A DNA stretch of 64,000 bases from Bryoerythrophyllum caledonicum (GCA_963971425.1 OZ020515.1:8820291-8884290), one strand, 5' to 3'; numbered from the stretch's first letter, positions 22,237-35,618 are shown. Program-made: numbers and translations. Notes: generated from the sequence alone by a model not told the origin.

Positions 22237-22337
22237 ATTCATTTTAGGAGTCACACATGCATCTGCAACCATCCAAGCATGTGAATCAGATGCAACAGAT
22301 AAAAAATTGTTGCACAAAATACAACCTGCTACCATAT

Positions 22338-23185
22338 TTAACCCCTAAAGTCGAAATGGACCCGAATGTGGTCGATCTGACTCTGGTCAGGCTCTCAGTT
22401 ACTAAATTTAGATCGTATGAAGTTACAATTTTGGAAGGTTGTAGAGTTTTCCCATACCTTTAAAATGACACCATTCATGCTTCAAAATTCCTCATACTTT
22501 AGGAGATATTCACGGTCAAAGTTTGAAAACACTGTTAGGGCATGCTGAAATCTGCCCAGAACTGCGGTATATGCTCATTTATTCTCAAAATCTGCCCAAA
22601 ATCAATTAGATCGCAGTAACTTCAAAAATTCACCAAAAATTGAGAGTTTACTTTTTTTCGAATTTTGTTTTCGTACATGTAAAAGAGGAAGTAAAGCATG
22701 ATCTCACCGTTTGGATTTTCAATCAGATAATTTTTTACAGGCCTTTTTAATTGTTGAAAATGGTCATTTGTATTTGTATTTCAGCATACCTCCATGTGAA
22801 AAATTAAGCATTTCTTTAGGTTTTATAGGTCCTATGAGGGTAAAAATTATATGGACATATTCCTTACTCACATAGGAACAAGAATTTGAAGAGCCTCATG
22901 TCAAATTTCCTTTCAAAATTGGTTTTTTTGGCCCCCAAAACATTAGTTTTCCATTCTACAACAAGGAAAAAATCTTTTTTTTCAACTTTGAACATTACGA
23001 TCTCACAAATGGAGAGGAATTTGAATCTAAGATTCGGTATGCATGTACATGTACAAGTTAGGTACTAGATCTTACGGTTATATACTCGAAAATTTGTCAA
23101 AAGTTAAAAATTTCCACCTTGCATTGGAAGAGGCCAGTTTTGAGGGTTTTTGGCAGTTTTGAGGGCTTTCGACTTTAGGGGTTAA
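22338..23185. mobile_element. TTAA-flanked element 2, copy 2
   Basis: Same as 8,792-9,639 apart from a G-to-A change near 22,624. Confidence 0.75.
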
Positions 23186-23390
23186 GAAGCCACGTATGGT
23201 TACGGTTATCACAATGCAGGTGACTTTTGCTATATGACGCACATTCTCACTTCGACGGGCGTGACCCAAAGTAGTCCCCTAGAGGCTACATCTAAGACCT
23301 ACTAAATCTTGATAGAAGGACAGGGCAAACATTGTCTACAACCTAAGCGTCGCTCGCGATGCCTTGAAAATCACTTATTCAGTGAATACA

Positions 23391-24206
23391 TTAAACCCCT
23401 AAAGGACCATGGCAATTTTTCCTCAAAAACACTCCAAAATTGCCATTTTCAGCACATTCAACACAAAATTATACAAAATCATTTTTTTGAAAATTTAACC
23501 GTAGGATCTTGTACTAGACTTGTCTGAGAGTTTGTGGTGAAAATTTTGGTAAGTTTGATTGCACGGATTGAAAGATATTAGCCTTTGTAGTGCGACATAG
23601 TCTCTTTTTCAGGTCATACTTTACACCTTCAACAAACTTCGACCACCTTCTATGGCAACTTTTTGCACTACGGGCCGTGAATTTATTGTGTTAACTTGAA
23701 AAAATCATGTTAGGCACATGTGCACCAAATTTTAGAAGTAGAAGAGGTGTAGAAGATGTCCTGAAAAATCCTGCAATGCAACTATGTGTTGAGAATCAAC
23801 AATACACTTTACATTTTGCATATATCATATCCTTCTCAAATATTTGAAATTCACAAATCCGTACGGTAGATGCAAAGATCTCAATCTCCTTTCCAAGAGG
23901 ACATTTTCTTTCTTTTAAATGAACAAAAGCTTGAATTTCTATTGAATTTAGAAGCTATTAAAGTTTGGTGACAGTATTTGTGATATGTCACACTAAACTG
24001 CTGCAATATTTGTATATGTAAGTGAAAATAAATTGTAACTTTTGAACCGTAAGTCGGAATTCTACGAAATTTGTGTCTATGCAAAGCTAATAAAAAAGTG
24101 TCCATTCAATAAAAAATCTCAGAAAATAATGCCTAGAATTGAGAACGTGGTACCTTACCCAAACTCAAAATGTCCCCCGAGGGGACATTGGTCCTTTAGG
24201 GGTTAA
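23391..24206. mobile_element. TTAA-flanked element 3, copy 2
   Basis: Same as 9,845-10,660. Confidence 0.75.
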
Positions 24207-24538
24207 ATACTCTACTCAATAGTTCAAAATGAAGATTGAATAAATTACTAGAGACTCACCAAAATTGCGGCCAACTTCCTGATTTATGTGCGCGTGTTGA
24301 GATGAAGCTATTTATTCTCTACCTAGTTGTACAAAACCTTCTGGAAACGTAGCAGTTGTATTTTTGCCTTGGCTAGGATTTCCACAGACATTGGAGCTGA
24401 AGAGTGTGCTTTTTCAATTATCCGTTCCGCTGACGTTCATTTCTCATGAACCAGTGCCCAGCTTTTGATAGTACGTACCTCACAGTTTACGCGGTGTGAT
24501 GTGCAATCATCTCAATGGGTTTCCACATCAAAGTGGGA

Positions 24539-24877
24539 TTAGGTTTTGGATGAATTGACAAAGCGCCCCTCGAGAAAATGCTCGTATGTCTCGATGCAAC
24601 TTTTGAAAACAGATCGCAGCTGCGGGAGTGCATGACCAACCAAAATACGTTGTGCTAATCCAATAGGTACTATGAGAATAGCTTTGGATGAATTTGGTTT
24701 TGCACTTGAAAACGTGCTTTGTACCGTATCTGTAATGCTATTCTATTGTAATGCTTACCGCGGTCTGCAGCATCTTCGGAGTCATGTCAGCATCAATTGC
24801 GACTTCCAAAGAGCCAGACATGTCCACTATTTTCTCCGCCATTTTGAATGGATCCACCACTCCCTCAGGTGATGCGT
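24539..24877 (-). pseudogene. Two-exon fragment of an unidentified host gene (copy 2)
   Basis: Exons 24,877-24,759 and 24,619-24,539, identical in structure to 11,331-10,993. Confidence 0.5.
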
Positions 24878-25427
24878 CTGCTTAGAATTCCTCACAGAGT
24901 GTATTACAAAAAACACAGTACATATTAGTCAATAAGACACGCGAGTAATAGCAGCAGATGCTTAAAACGGCAGCACCGACTATTTTAGTACATACAAGAC
25001 TTTATGCAACCAGAGTGATCGCATCAAGGTGCAGTTCCGAAATTCCAACAGTGAAGACATAAGACGAAGAGAGAAATGTAACATAATCAATATAAGACAC
25101 ATCATATGACTCAGATGAACACATATTCCAACACTCCCATTCGTTATAGGTTTATTAGATTCAAACAACAACGGTGAGATATGCACGTATTACATTGCAC
25201 TCGCGATGAATCCCAGCTGAAAAATGCGTGAACATGCACTACAAGAAATCGGAGTGGATAGCAACACCAAAAGAATAACGTTTCCTGGAAACGTTGCTAT
25301 CTGAGCGACGTTTGTTAGAAGGCCCAAAATCCTAATATAGAACAACCTCTCATGTTCCCGCGAGAGTTCCCCAGAACAAATAGTACTCGGTCATTTGGGA
25401 ACAAGTTGGTAATCTTGCAAAGGGATC

Positions 25428-26492
25428 ATGATGTGGCTAGTGGGATGTCGCCAATTCACCACAAAATCGATCCACCCTCCCCACTTCCACCCACACCACC
25501 CAAACCACATCCTCAAAAACCCCACCACCTATCCCATTAACAGCATCATACACCACGAATACAAGAAAAAAATAGATAAAAACCAAATAGAAGACAATTA
25601 CACTAGATATCTATGCCAATGGACTCACAATAACCACACTTACAACAAATGGCTCCCCCAAAGAAACCTCTTCCCAAGACACAACCAAAACACCATTTCA
25701 CATAACACAAATAAATTGACAAAATATTATCAAAGAACTCAACACAAATTCTACACCGAAATTATCCAAGTTCACCACCCACAAAACCAACCCCAAGACA
25801 CAAGGTCCGTCACCCCACCCACAATAATCCCCCTACTAAACATCTACACAACGGAATGCAACCCCGAAAAAGACACTCTTACCTCATCTAACACAATAAA
25901 AATTGACAAAGACCAAGCACACTTATACGAAGAAGATGGAAGGCATCTTTTTACCATCCCAATCACTAGGCTCACATGGTTGTGGAACCAATATAATACT
26001 AAACTACAAACCCCTACAAACATTGAACCAACAACCCAACCGTTCGAAACCGAAGTCATTTGGCTATACCAAAGATACAAATATAGATTACCAAAAAGTA
26101 ACCCCCTTAAACTTACACAATATACACTACCCATACCTATACTTAATTCACTAATCTCCACATTCAACATCCAACACTCATATTTCTCCTCCCCCGTCAC
26201 ATGCCCCACCAAACTCAACAAATTTTACTCCCCCTTTGAAAGAGATAAAATATTCGGATCACTAGGCAAAGCCTTTGACCACAAATGGATAGGTAATGGT
26301 ATGGCCCACCCACACAATGAAGAAGGAACACAACAAGCTCTACATTGGGCCCGCCTCGCGGCCAAACATGACCCAAACCACACCTCCACTCTAATCATAA
26401 CCCAGACAAAAACTGGTACCAAAATCATAATCCACACTCGGGCCCCTTTCCCGATACACACATCATCACAATATTCGAAGCGGATTCAATAA
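25428..26492 (+). pseudogene. Retroelement frame A, methyltransferase-like segment (copy 2)
   Basis: Same 354-residue translation as 11,882-12,946, ending at the same frameshift. Confidence 0.45.
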
Positions 26493-28282
26493 CATATGAA
26501 GAACCCACCATCCCACTAGATCTAAAAAAACCCAGAATTGAATCATCCACTCTACAAATAATATGCATCCACCACCAAAATCATACTCTAGGCACACAAG
26601 AACAACTAGAAGAACTCTCCTCCATAGCAAAGACTCTAAACGTACACCGGATACTCACAAAATCGGCCCCACCAACGCCAATGCAAACACCCGTCAACAG
26701 AAGCAAAAAATGGTCAAAACTACACTACAATAACAATACACTAAACTACACCTTAACACCCCCACCCCTCCCGGAGTATCAAACTAACACCCCACCTAAA
26801 TTTAACCCCGAATATAGCTACTATACTGATGGCTCCTTTAAACCGCCAGAACAAATTAGCCCGGGATCTTGGCGCAGAGAAAAAGCCGGTTATGGAATAT
26901 ACAACGCTACGAAAGAAATCAAACTAGCCAAAAGACTACATGGACTGCAAAATATCCTCAGAGCAGAACTAATGGCCATCCACAAAACATTAGAAATCGT
27001 CTCAACAAAATACAACAATGAACCGGTGCACATATTTACATATTGCATTAATGCACTATATTTATTAAACACCCAAATAACACATCCTACCCTCCATGAT
27101 AGTCACCCCGACCGAATCATACTAGAATCAACGGTCCAAATGATACTAAAAAGAGAACAAATCACAACCCTTCACAAAGTCCGAGCCCATGCTAATATTG
27201 ATGGCAATGAACAAGCGGATAAACTCGCAAAAGAAGGAAGAGAAAAATCACATAAAAATGCCAAAGACCCACATGAACACGCCCACGCCACCCCTTACTA
27301 TTTCCAAAAAGAAGACTGGCCCTCCAAAGAAGACACCCCCGATAAAGGCCCGGTTAGATTCCTGAGTAAATACCTCAAAAAACAAGACCTACATAACAAT
27401 CTTGACACAATCACAGATAACCTTCCTAACATAGAAAAATGGATCAACAACGATGACATAGACAATGAACTCTCTACAAATTTTTGGAAAAACCCCATCG
27501 TCACCGATTCACAAATAACATGCCTTATCAAATTCCGTACCGGTCAATACATGGGAAACGCCCGTAAACAACTGTTCTTTGGAATAGAAAGAATTCCATC
27601 CATAACATGCCCCATATGCCCCTCAACGGACCCCGACACATGGCTACGTGTTCTACTCAAATGCCAAAACCACCACATACACTCCCTAATTGTTAAAAGA
27701 CATAACAAAGCAGTATGGGAAGTCCGAAAACTAATCACCTCCCACAATAAATCGAGATGTTTTATACTAATGAACGCCGGCACTTTCAATAACAATCCAC
27801 AAGAAAATACGGTCCCCCCGTGGCTACTCCCATGCTCATGTACGACCCAAAGATGTCATTGCAACGCTAGGCTCAAACCGGACATCCTTTGTGTCAAAGG
27901 TTTACCATACAATGACCCACCACCCGATAACGTCAACCAAGACTACACCATTCAATTTATTGAATTCACATACTGCAACGATAGATTTTCCCCGGAAACA
28001 ATCCAAAACAAAATAGACAAATACCAACCCCTTATTGACGACATCATCGCCCTCGGATGGAATGTCGACCCCCTTATGGTAATCACATCCGGCGCTCGAG
28101 CCACCACCTTTATCCCATCTATGAAAACTCTAGAAGACACCTTCAAGATACCCATTGAAACAATTAAAACATCCTTTAAAAACATTAACACTATAGCTAT
28201 CCAACATGCCATGTCCATTCTTCTACATAAACGCAAAATCGAAAACAACGAAGCCCTCCCCGATACACAGGACCCCCCCTAA
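26453..28282 (+). pseudogene. Retroelement frame B, RNase H-like and putative nuclease (copy 2)
   Basis: Same translation as 12,907-14,736; first ATG at 26,681. It keeps the TDG, AEL and GNEQAD motifs and the TYC substitution of the third catalytic Asp. Confidence 0.7.
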
Positions 28283-28590
28283 ATTCTCCCCCCGCCTTGA
28301 TTTTCATGACTAGTTGGTTTTAAGGTTTTTGACTACTTGCCTGGTTTGTGGTTGGTTCGTTGGTTAGTTGCCCGGTTTGTGATTCGTTGGTGGGATGGTT
28401 GACTTGTGGTTCTTTGGTTTCTTGTTACATAGTGTCTACCCTCGAGAGAGGGAAGTAGTTCCAGCTCACTAATTCCTTGTCCTTTGGGCATGGTCTTAGT
28501 AGTGGAACGAACAGACACTTTATTCACGCCGGCCTCCTTCGGAGACCGGCGTTCTTCTTCTTCTTCTTCTTCTTCTGCTACCGTGCCACC

Positions 28591-29615
28591 TTTGAGGAAA
28601 ATTTAGAGGCGGAGCAAGATGGGCATCTACAAAGATTGGTGGCACTAAAATTGATGCAAGCATTGGCGAACTACAGTAACTTCTATGAAGTGTGGTCGCA
28701 ATGGGATGAACCCTTTGTATAGAAGATGTTCAGTATGATCTACTACTCTCGTAGATTTTTCCATGCCTTGTGAGCTTGTAGGCCTAAAAGGGTTGACCTC
28801 TTACAACCACTTTTTGGTCTCTGGGTGTGTTATATCCAAATTTGCATGAAATCTGTGAGGAACTAGGAACACTAAGTTTAGATTTGTACATACATTATAT
28901 GCATGCTTTTGAAAAATCAGATTATGATTTGAAGTTCTATAATTCTTGGAATACCTCATAACACATTGCCAAATACACTATGTACACTTCAATATAATGA
29001 ATACCTACAAATACAATGTCAAATACTATGTGGTTATTTGTATACATGGAAAATCACAATGGTTTGAATATTGTACCCATCGATTAAGCATTTTGATGAA
29101 GAATTTATAATCTTCTCTAACATCAAAACTAATGGAGAAAACAACAAAATTAAAGGGATAGTGTTAACCTTTAAGTTAGTGAGTTGTGTAAATAAAGATC
29201 AAGTGTTACTTCAGAGAATCTGCTTTCTATTAGCAAGAGACTGAATGAAACCATTTTGCTCAATTTGCATACATGATGTGTATTGAGTAGGGACACAATT
29301 ATCATAACGTGAAGGCCAAGAACATGTTCATCCAAAAAGTCAGACCCAAAAAACCACTTGTGCATGGCAGATTTGTAGCATTCATTGCATAATCCAAGCG
29401 TGAGCACAACTGAGTTTTAGAGCTAATTTACTTTTATCTATATCTTTCTCAAATTATTTTGCATTGTTGGACTTGTAATTTGGTAGCCACATCATTTACT
29501 TGCATGTATACTTGAGCCGTCAACTCATTTGGCATTAAATGCAGTAAATTATAAATTACGATTGGCTAAAGGTAGACTAAGGTGTTTCCTAATCAGTTTT
29601 GGCAGTCTCTGTACA
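28591..29615. repeat. Dispersed repeat and Tc1-like remnant, copy 2
   Basis: Counterpart of 15,045-16,069. Confidence 0.6.
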
Positions 29616-30000
29616 GCTCAAGGAATGAGAACGGGGAACTCAAGGGAACGGAGAATGGAACAACCACAAAAGCGGGATATATCCCACATCGTTTGCAGAA
29701 CCATATTCTGAGAGGTATAAATACAGAAACGGGAAAGGAATATTCTGTCTTTTCGGAGACATGTAATTTAGGTGCGGACCCGAAAAAGGGGCCAAAACCT
29801 TTTTGCCCAAGAATGTTTTGTGGGTTTTATGGGTTTTGTTTTGTGGGTTTTATGGGTTTTGTGGGATTTGTCGGTTTTGAGGGGTTTTGTACTCTTTTGC
29901 ACTCTCATCACTTCATCACATGAAGAAGCTGGAGAACGCTTGAATCCTTTCAGCTCGAAATCGACTGGAGCGTTGTTTTCTGCTAGCGTGGCGGCAAACT

Positions 30001-33000
30001 ATGGTAATTTCTCCGATCTCCAGGACTGGTCTGATGAAACTGCTGCGACTTGTGAGTGACGACGTTTGCTTTCGTTCAGGACATCAAGAATGACGGAGCT
30101 CGGTACGCTTTCCAGGTGCGGTGGACGGATCCCAGGAATCAGATCGTGTGGAAGTACCAGTTCATGTACCACACCTCCGACAGATCCATTGAGATGGTGC
30201 GTCAGTTGTTCTATCCTCAATGCATCATGATTCGGTGACTGTCTTTACGATCTTGCAGCACTGCTATGATTTAGATGTAGTTGCAAGCATTTGGATGAGA
30301 AGACTCGTTTCTTCTGTATATCAAACTGGAACACCGAATCCGCCTCGACAAAACAGAACCTTAGCTGGTTTCAGTCTTGAGACCAGTTTTTTTGAAGTTC
30401 TCCCCTGCTCCTGCCACCAACAGATGTGTTTTTTTCCATCTCGTGTTTTGCTACAGCGTCGATCCAGTGCCGTAATACATAACGAGCTGAATGTATGATT
30501 GACGGAGTTTATGAGAGTCTGAGGTAAAAATGGGCGACATGTTTCATGGTCTAGTGAATTGAATTCCATACGATGAATCGTTTGCTTTGCCATTCAGTCC
30601 AAGGTAGAATCTGAAATTAGCAGAGTGGATCATTGCCTCGATCTGGGAAGGAGTGACCCTGAGTGTAGTCATTCAAACACGAGTTCCTTCATGAGCTGAT
30701 TCATCTGCACACTTGTGAAATGCAGTACGATATGAAGAACCAGAAAACGTTTCTGGGAAGAGTAGCCTACCCGGACTTGACTCTGGAGCAGCTGTACATC
30801 GGGAGCACCATCTTGGTCTACTCGCGACAGCTTTTCATTGAGGACTACGGCGATGACTTCACAAGGAAGAACCTACGAGGGCTGCAGGAAACGTAAACCT
30901 TCATACCTCGACTTGCTCAGCTTGTGTCTGATCTTGACGCGGGATTCAAAGTTGCTGGCCTCAGTAGTTACTTAGATTGTGTGAATGACCTGCATCGTGC
31001 GTAAACCAGGACCCTGGCCATGATCAAGCCAGATGCGATCCAGCATACCGGACGGATCTTGGAGTGCATCACCTCGAATGGACTTCTGGTGAAGAACCTG
31101 CGCATGTGCCAGCTCTCGCTTGCGCAGGCGGAGGAGTTCTACACCTCTCACCGGGGAAAGCCCTTCTTCCAGTAAGAATTGCTGACATTTCCCAAACTAG
31201 GCTTCATTGAGATCACGGACGATTAACCAAATCATCGATTTGGACCACGCAGATGCCTCACTCAGCTGATTGCGAGTGGACCGATCGTCGCCATGGAACT
31301 AGTCGGTGAAAATGCGCTCTGCAGGTTGCCACTGTTCCTTGGTAGAAACCATCTTCACTCCAACCCCTCCGGATAATCAAGGGATGCTCGTCGAAGGGAG
31401 TTATGTGCAGGTACATTATGATATGAAGAGTTGTTCGCCTGATGAAGCTAGAGCTTCGGAAGAAGCTAGCTCACAGATAGACTGGTTCTGGATTCATACC
31501 AGGTCCTACAAGCTCCGAAGTCGGGAAGATGAAGGCACCCTCGTCGATTCGTGCCCAGTTCGGCTCGGACTGCACGAGAAACGCCTGTCATGGATTAGAT
31601 TCGCACGAGGCGGCGCGTCTGGTATCGTCAGATCCTTTTCGAGTTTATGCTGTAGACTACTGTATCCATACCATGTGTGCATATGAAGCGGTTGCTTACT
31701 GACAGTCATACATGAGTGGTTCTTTTGCAGGAGACATGCTATTTCTTCATCAATCGTAAGCTTGGAATGTGCGCTCGGTTCCGTAATTGCAGCGTCGCAA
31801 TTGTAAAACCACATGCCGTGACGGCAGGTGATGTCTGATCTCATGAGAGAGAACATCGCACGCAGTTTTAGCTGCAGTTAATTTGCCTGAAATACTAAGC
31901 GATGCTGATGTCTTTTGCACAGTTTTGAAATTAGGGGCATGTAATCTAGCAAGTATTACATTGCACTCGCGAGGAATCCTTCGTGAACATGCATAATTCA
32001 GGTTGAGATGGCATTGCACGACCACATGAGATAATACATTCTGTGGTCTTTGTCCATGTAAGTCCATTTACAGAACAACCAGTCATGAGTTGGTCAAGAG
32101 TTGCTGATAGTGAGTACTATTATTCAAACAGGAAGTGGCGGGGCAATCATAAGCCGCGTCATGGATAGCTTCGACGTCACAGCCATGGAACTGGCCCATT
32201 TCTCAAGGGCAAATGCGACGGAATTCCTCGAAGTGTACCGAGGGATTGTGCCAGACTTCCTCGTAACGTGCTCACCATCTACTCCTTTTTGAAGAGTACA
32301 AGACATGAATGGGTGCATGTTGTGTGTGATCTGACACGAGGTCTTTCTGGCCTTGATCCATTCAGGCCATGACGTTCGAGCTCGAGTCCGGAGCTTTCAT
32401 AGCCATGGAGGTCGTGGACAAGCACAATCCTTGCACAAACCCCGTGAACAAGCTGCGGGAGCTGTGCGGACCTGCGGACCCTTGCATTGCACGCTCTCTT
32501 CGGCCTGACACCATCCGTGCCGAATTCGGAATCAACAAGGTACGTTCTCTGCCTCCTGCACCCCAGCTTCACCACTCAACTTACAGTTCCCAGGCGAGCG
32601 TCTCATGCATGTTCAACAAGTCCAGCTTCTGAACGATAGATCAAAATTTCTCTCCTCTTTGCACTGACTAGGGTCATCCAAAAGCAGCCAAGATATTATG
32701 GGGCATAAGCGCAGGTTAGGATCCGTCCACGGATCTAACGATCATTGTAACCATAAAGTTCAACATGCATGTAGAATCTAATCACTAAGACTTTAGCTTT
32801 CTTTTAAACGGACCTGTTTTCGACGCTCTAAACTTGACACTTAGAGGTGTCAAAACGCAGTGTGGAAAACTTGTGATAGGATATAACTGTAGTGAGTCAA
32901 AAACAGCCCCATTTGTACTGGAGATCAGTTAGTGAACTCTACCTGTTATGAAGGTAAAATTCTCCCAGCAGAATCCCAAGGTGCTTCTGGTCGAACACTG

Positions 33001-33241
33001 GCTGCACCGAGATCAAGTATCTATCTGCCTGGCAATTGATGTTCTGGATTAGCGTGACGTGCACGAACAAACTTCAGTCTGACGCGGTGAAGCTGACCGT
33101 GGAATCATATTACAGGTGAGGAACGCCATCCACTGCACGGATCTGGAAGACGACGGCGAGCTGGAATCGCAGTACATCTTCATGCACGAGTACGAGCGAG
33201 AGCCCTCCAAAGCGATGGTGATTCCCAAGGCCGCCGCCTGA
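30001..33241 (+). CDS. NME7: NME7 / nucleoside diphosphate kinase 7, copy 3 (ten exons, family-length)
   Basis: Exons 30001-30003 (ATG), 30080-30196, 30726-30892, 31010-31171, 31253-31341, 31503-31621, 31731-31827, 32132-32262, 32366-32539, 33116-33241; GT-AG and in phase throughout, 394 residues. It ends at a TGA after KAAA, close to the length of animal NME7. An 8-bp difference in this exon removes that stop in copies 1 and 2. Substitutions include HGLDSH for HGSDSH next to the catalytic-type His209, LCRLPLFLG for LYRLRLLLG, and MDSF for MENF. The AATAAA signal is AATGAA here. All frames are open, so it may well be active; the Ser-to-Leu change in a conserved motif makes NDK A activity uncertain. 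Confidence 0.9.
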
Positions 33242-33471
33242 ACCCTCTGCGCCCGACTCTGCTTCTGACCAAGTCTCTAGTTCCTCCAGGAGCAGCAGCT
33301 CCTCCGGGACGTGCTCCGGCACATCCTCCTCCTGTTCGTCCTCCCAAAGCGACCGAGGTGTCCCGCATCCCAAACTCAATTGCCGCGCTTGACGCAACGA
33401 AGAAGAAGAAGAACAGCTTCAATCTGGCGTGAATGAAGTGAATGAGGACGAGAGTACTGCCAAGTTTCATC

Positions 33472-33521
33472 CAGTGAGAAGGTAGACTAGACAGATGAAG
33501 GTCGTCTACCTTCTCACTGGA
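33472..33521 (+). repeat. Inverted repeat behind NME7 copy 3
   Basis: Same hairpin as at 6,383 and 19,930; the arms are intact although the surrounding sequence has diverged. Confidence 0.65.
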
Positions 33522-33835
33522 AAGGCAGTAAGCCGATTAGTATCCAAAGGTGAGGCATGAACAAGGCCAACAATAGCTAAAGTGAAACAAAAAGGAGTTT
33601 GATTGTCTGTTGTCTCAAGGACTAGTAGAAACCTCAACAGTGATAGTTCAAGCATTTTTGAAGTGGATGAGTTGATCCGGTCACAGAGGGACAGGAAAAA
33701 CCAACACCCTTTTCTGCATTTTTGCGTGAGGAGCGACGTTTTTTTTGAGTGAGGAGCAAGAGGACTTCTTGTGGAGGAAAATCTGTTGGTTGTCCAAAGT
33801 TCTTCAAGGTGATGTAACAAGGCTGAAGTTTATGT

Positions 33836-34009
33836 CACTACAAGAAAACAGGGTGTTTAGGAACGTTTTGAAAATATCTGAAGCAACGCCTAGGGGCTTG
33901 CTTTGTACATAGAACTACGCTACAACTGTTGTTTCTTTATAAAGCAAGCCCCTAGGTGTTGCTTAAATATTTTTGAAAACATTGCTAGACACCATGTTTT
34001 CTTTTAGTG
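33836..34009. mobile_element. CACTA-type MITE, 174 bp
   Basis: Starts CACTACAAGAAAACAGGG and ends CATGTTTTCTTTTAGTG, so the termini are inverted CACTA. The 3-bp sequence TGT is duplicated on both sides (33,833-33,835 and 34,010-34,012), as CACTA elements make. The interior is itself inverted (AAGCAAGCCCCTAGG and its complement). No coding capacity. Confidence 0.85.
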
Positions 34010-34019
34010 TGTCTAGTTT

Positions 34020-34620
34020 TGATTGGTGACACCAAGATTGAAAACTACAGTAACTTTCATAAAGTGTGGTCGCAATGAAATGTACCCTTTGTACAATAGA
34101 GGATGTTCAGTATAATCCACTCCTCTCGTACATTTTGCCATGCCTTGTGAGCTTGTAGGCCTAAAAGGATTAACCTCTGGTGACCATACAACCACTTTTC
34201 GGTCTCTGGATGTGCTATATCCAAATTTGCATGAATTCGTGAGGAACTAGGAACTCTAAGTTTAGATTTGCACATACATTATATGCATGCTTCTGAAAAA
34301 TTGGATTATGATTTGAAGCTCTATAGTTCTTGGAATACCTCATACTACACATTGCCAAATACACTATGTACACTAAAAAATTTAATGAATACCTACAAAT
34401 ACAATGCCACATACGATGCACTTATTTATACACATGGAAAATTATAGTGGTTTGAATATTGTACCCATCCATTAAGCATTTTGATGAAGAATTTATAATC
34501 TTCTTTGACATCAAAACTAAAGGAAAAGACAACAAAATTAAAGGGATAATGTTAACCTTTAAGTTAGTAAGTTGTGTAAATAAAGATCAAGTATTACTTG
34601 AGATTGAGGGCCAACCACAA
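34020..34620. repeat. Dispersed non-coding repeat, older version
   Basis: Diverged counterpart of 15,090-15,655 and 28,636-29,200. It begins at GATTGGTGACACC just after the CACTA MITE. Confidence 0.65.
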
Positions 34621-35618
34621 CAAATCGCACATGTATAGAGGAAATTGTAGAATTCAGGTTGTTCAAAGCACCTCCACCACTGAGCGCCAACTCGCGCCAC
34701 ACCAAGCCAGAGAAGCAGGGATGGAGGAGGTACGGTTGAGAGGCTATAGGGAATTTCATGTAGCACAGACGGAATTCCTTCAAACATCAAAACGGCAACC
34801 AAGCTCCAGGCACCATGAGTTACAGCTGGGAAACAAACTAATAAGCTTGTGTCTGTAAAGGTTATGCCTGCAAAAGGATATGCCACGCCTCCACTTTGCA
34901 TAAGTGATCAAGAACGCTAGATTTTGGTGATGACTGGCAAATAGAGCAAATATGGCGTCAGAGCCAACTATACCTCGTGCCGCGCTCAACTGGGACGCTA
35001 GCCTTGTGCATGCGGTGCGGAGAATTTTCAAGTTCACCCCTCTAAAACGGCAAATCTGTTGGAGCCGCGTGCCTACGTAGAGATGCTTTCACGTCCACCT
35101 CGATGTGGTTGTCGTTCAACATTTGAATTTATTTTCATTATTTATTGACCTATTGAGCATCAATGGAGTACTGCAAAAGAACTATTAGTTGACTCTTCAG
35201 GAACCTTGGAAACTTTAGCTTGCATTGGGTATGAAATTTCTCATGGTCTCTTTAATCCTTTATTTGAATATCACCTTTCAAAGTCTCATCCATGCACCCG
35301 CATGCGACATATACATTGACTGCCAAAACTGAGTACGAACACATCACATTGAAATTCAACAAACAATGTAAGGAAATTGGATGCACCAAAAATGAAACCA
35401 TAAATTGGATAGGATTACCATTGCAATTAGTCATACTTCCATGGAGATTGAGGTCTATTACACACAAATATGCATGTACAAAAAAAAGTAAAGTGAAGTT
35501 GATCCAAAACTCAATTTTGCTCACACTAGCTGGAACAAAGTTAAAAATTTGTCCACCTATCCTTAGCAGCTATAACAGTTGCAATGCGCTTAGGCATGCT
35601 TCTATACAAGTTCTTACA
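34621..35618. other. Intergenic stretch without a recognised gene
   Basis: Short frames exist on both strands, but none matches a family I recognise. This part is absent from tandem units 1 and 2, which are deleted here. Confidence 0.4.

Larger units (their letters stand above)
25237..28577 (+). mobile_element. CACTA end plus retroelement remnant, copy 2
   Basis: CACTACAAGAAATCGG at 25,237 starts the block. The retroelement follows with the same frames, 3' hairpin (about 28,526-28,550) and TTC tail to 28,577. The same frameshift and RNase H substitutions are present, so the decay predates the tandem duplication. Confidence 0.65.
16348..29893 (+). repeat. Tandem unit, copy 2
   Basis: Full 13.546 kb repeat of unit 1. 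Differences from unit 1 after the 5' region are few: a small cluster of substitutions in NME7 exons 4-5 (near 17,810-18,065), a one-base A-run change near 21,527, and isolated substitutions near 22,624 and 28,696. This implies a recent duplication or ongoing homogenisation. Confidence 0.95.
29894..33551 (+). repeat. Tandem unit, copy 3 (NME7 only, then divergence)
   Basis: From 29,894 to about 30,840 it is practically identical to copy 2. From about 31,185 it differs from copies 1 and 2 by scattered substitutions and indels throughout exons and introns. Similarity to the other units ends at CCAAAGGT (33,544-33,551), where copies 1 and 2 jump to the TATA-bearing repeat. Confidence 0.9.

Noticed and set aside
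34952-35080. 42-codon frame starting MASEPTIPRAALNWDASLVH
   Set aside because: A faint likeness to the start of RecQ helicases was considered, but it is too short and no helicase motif follows.
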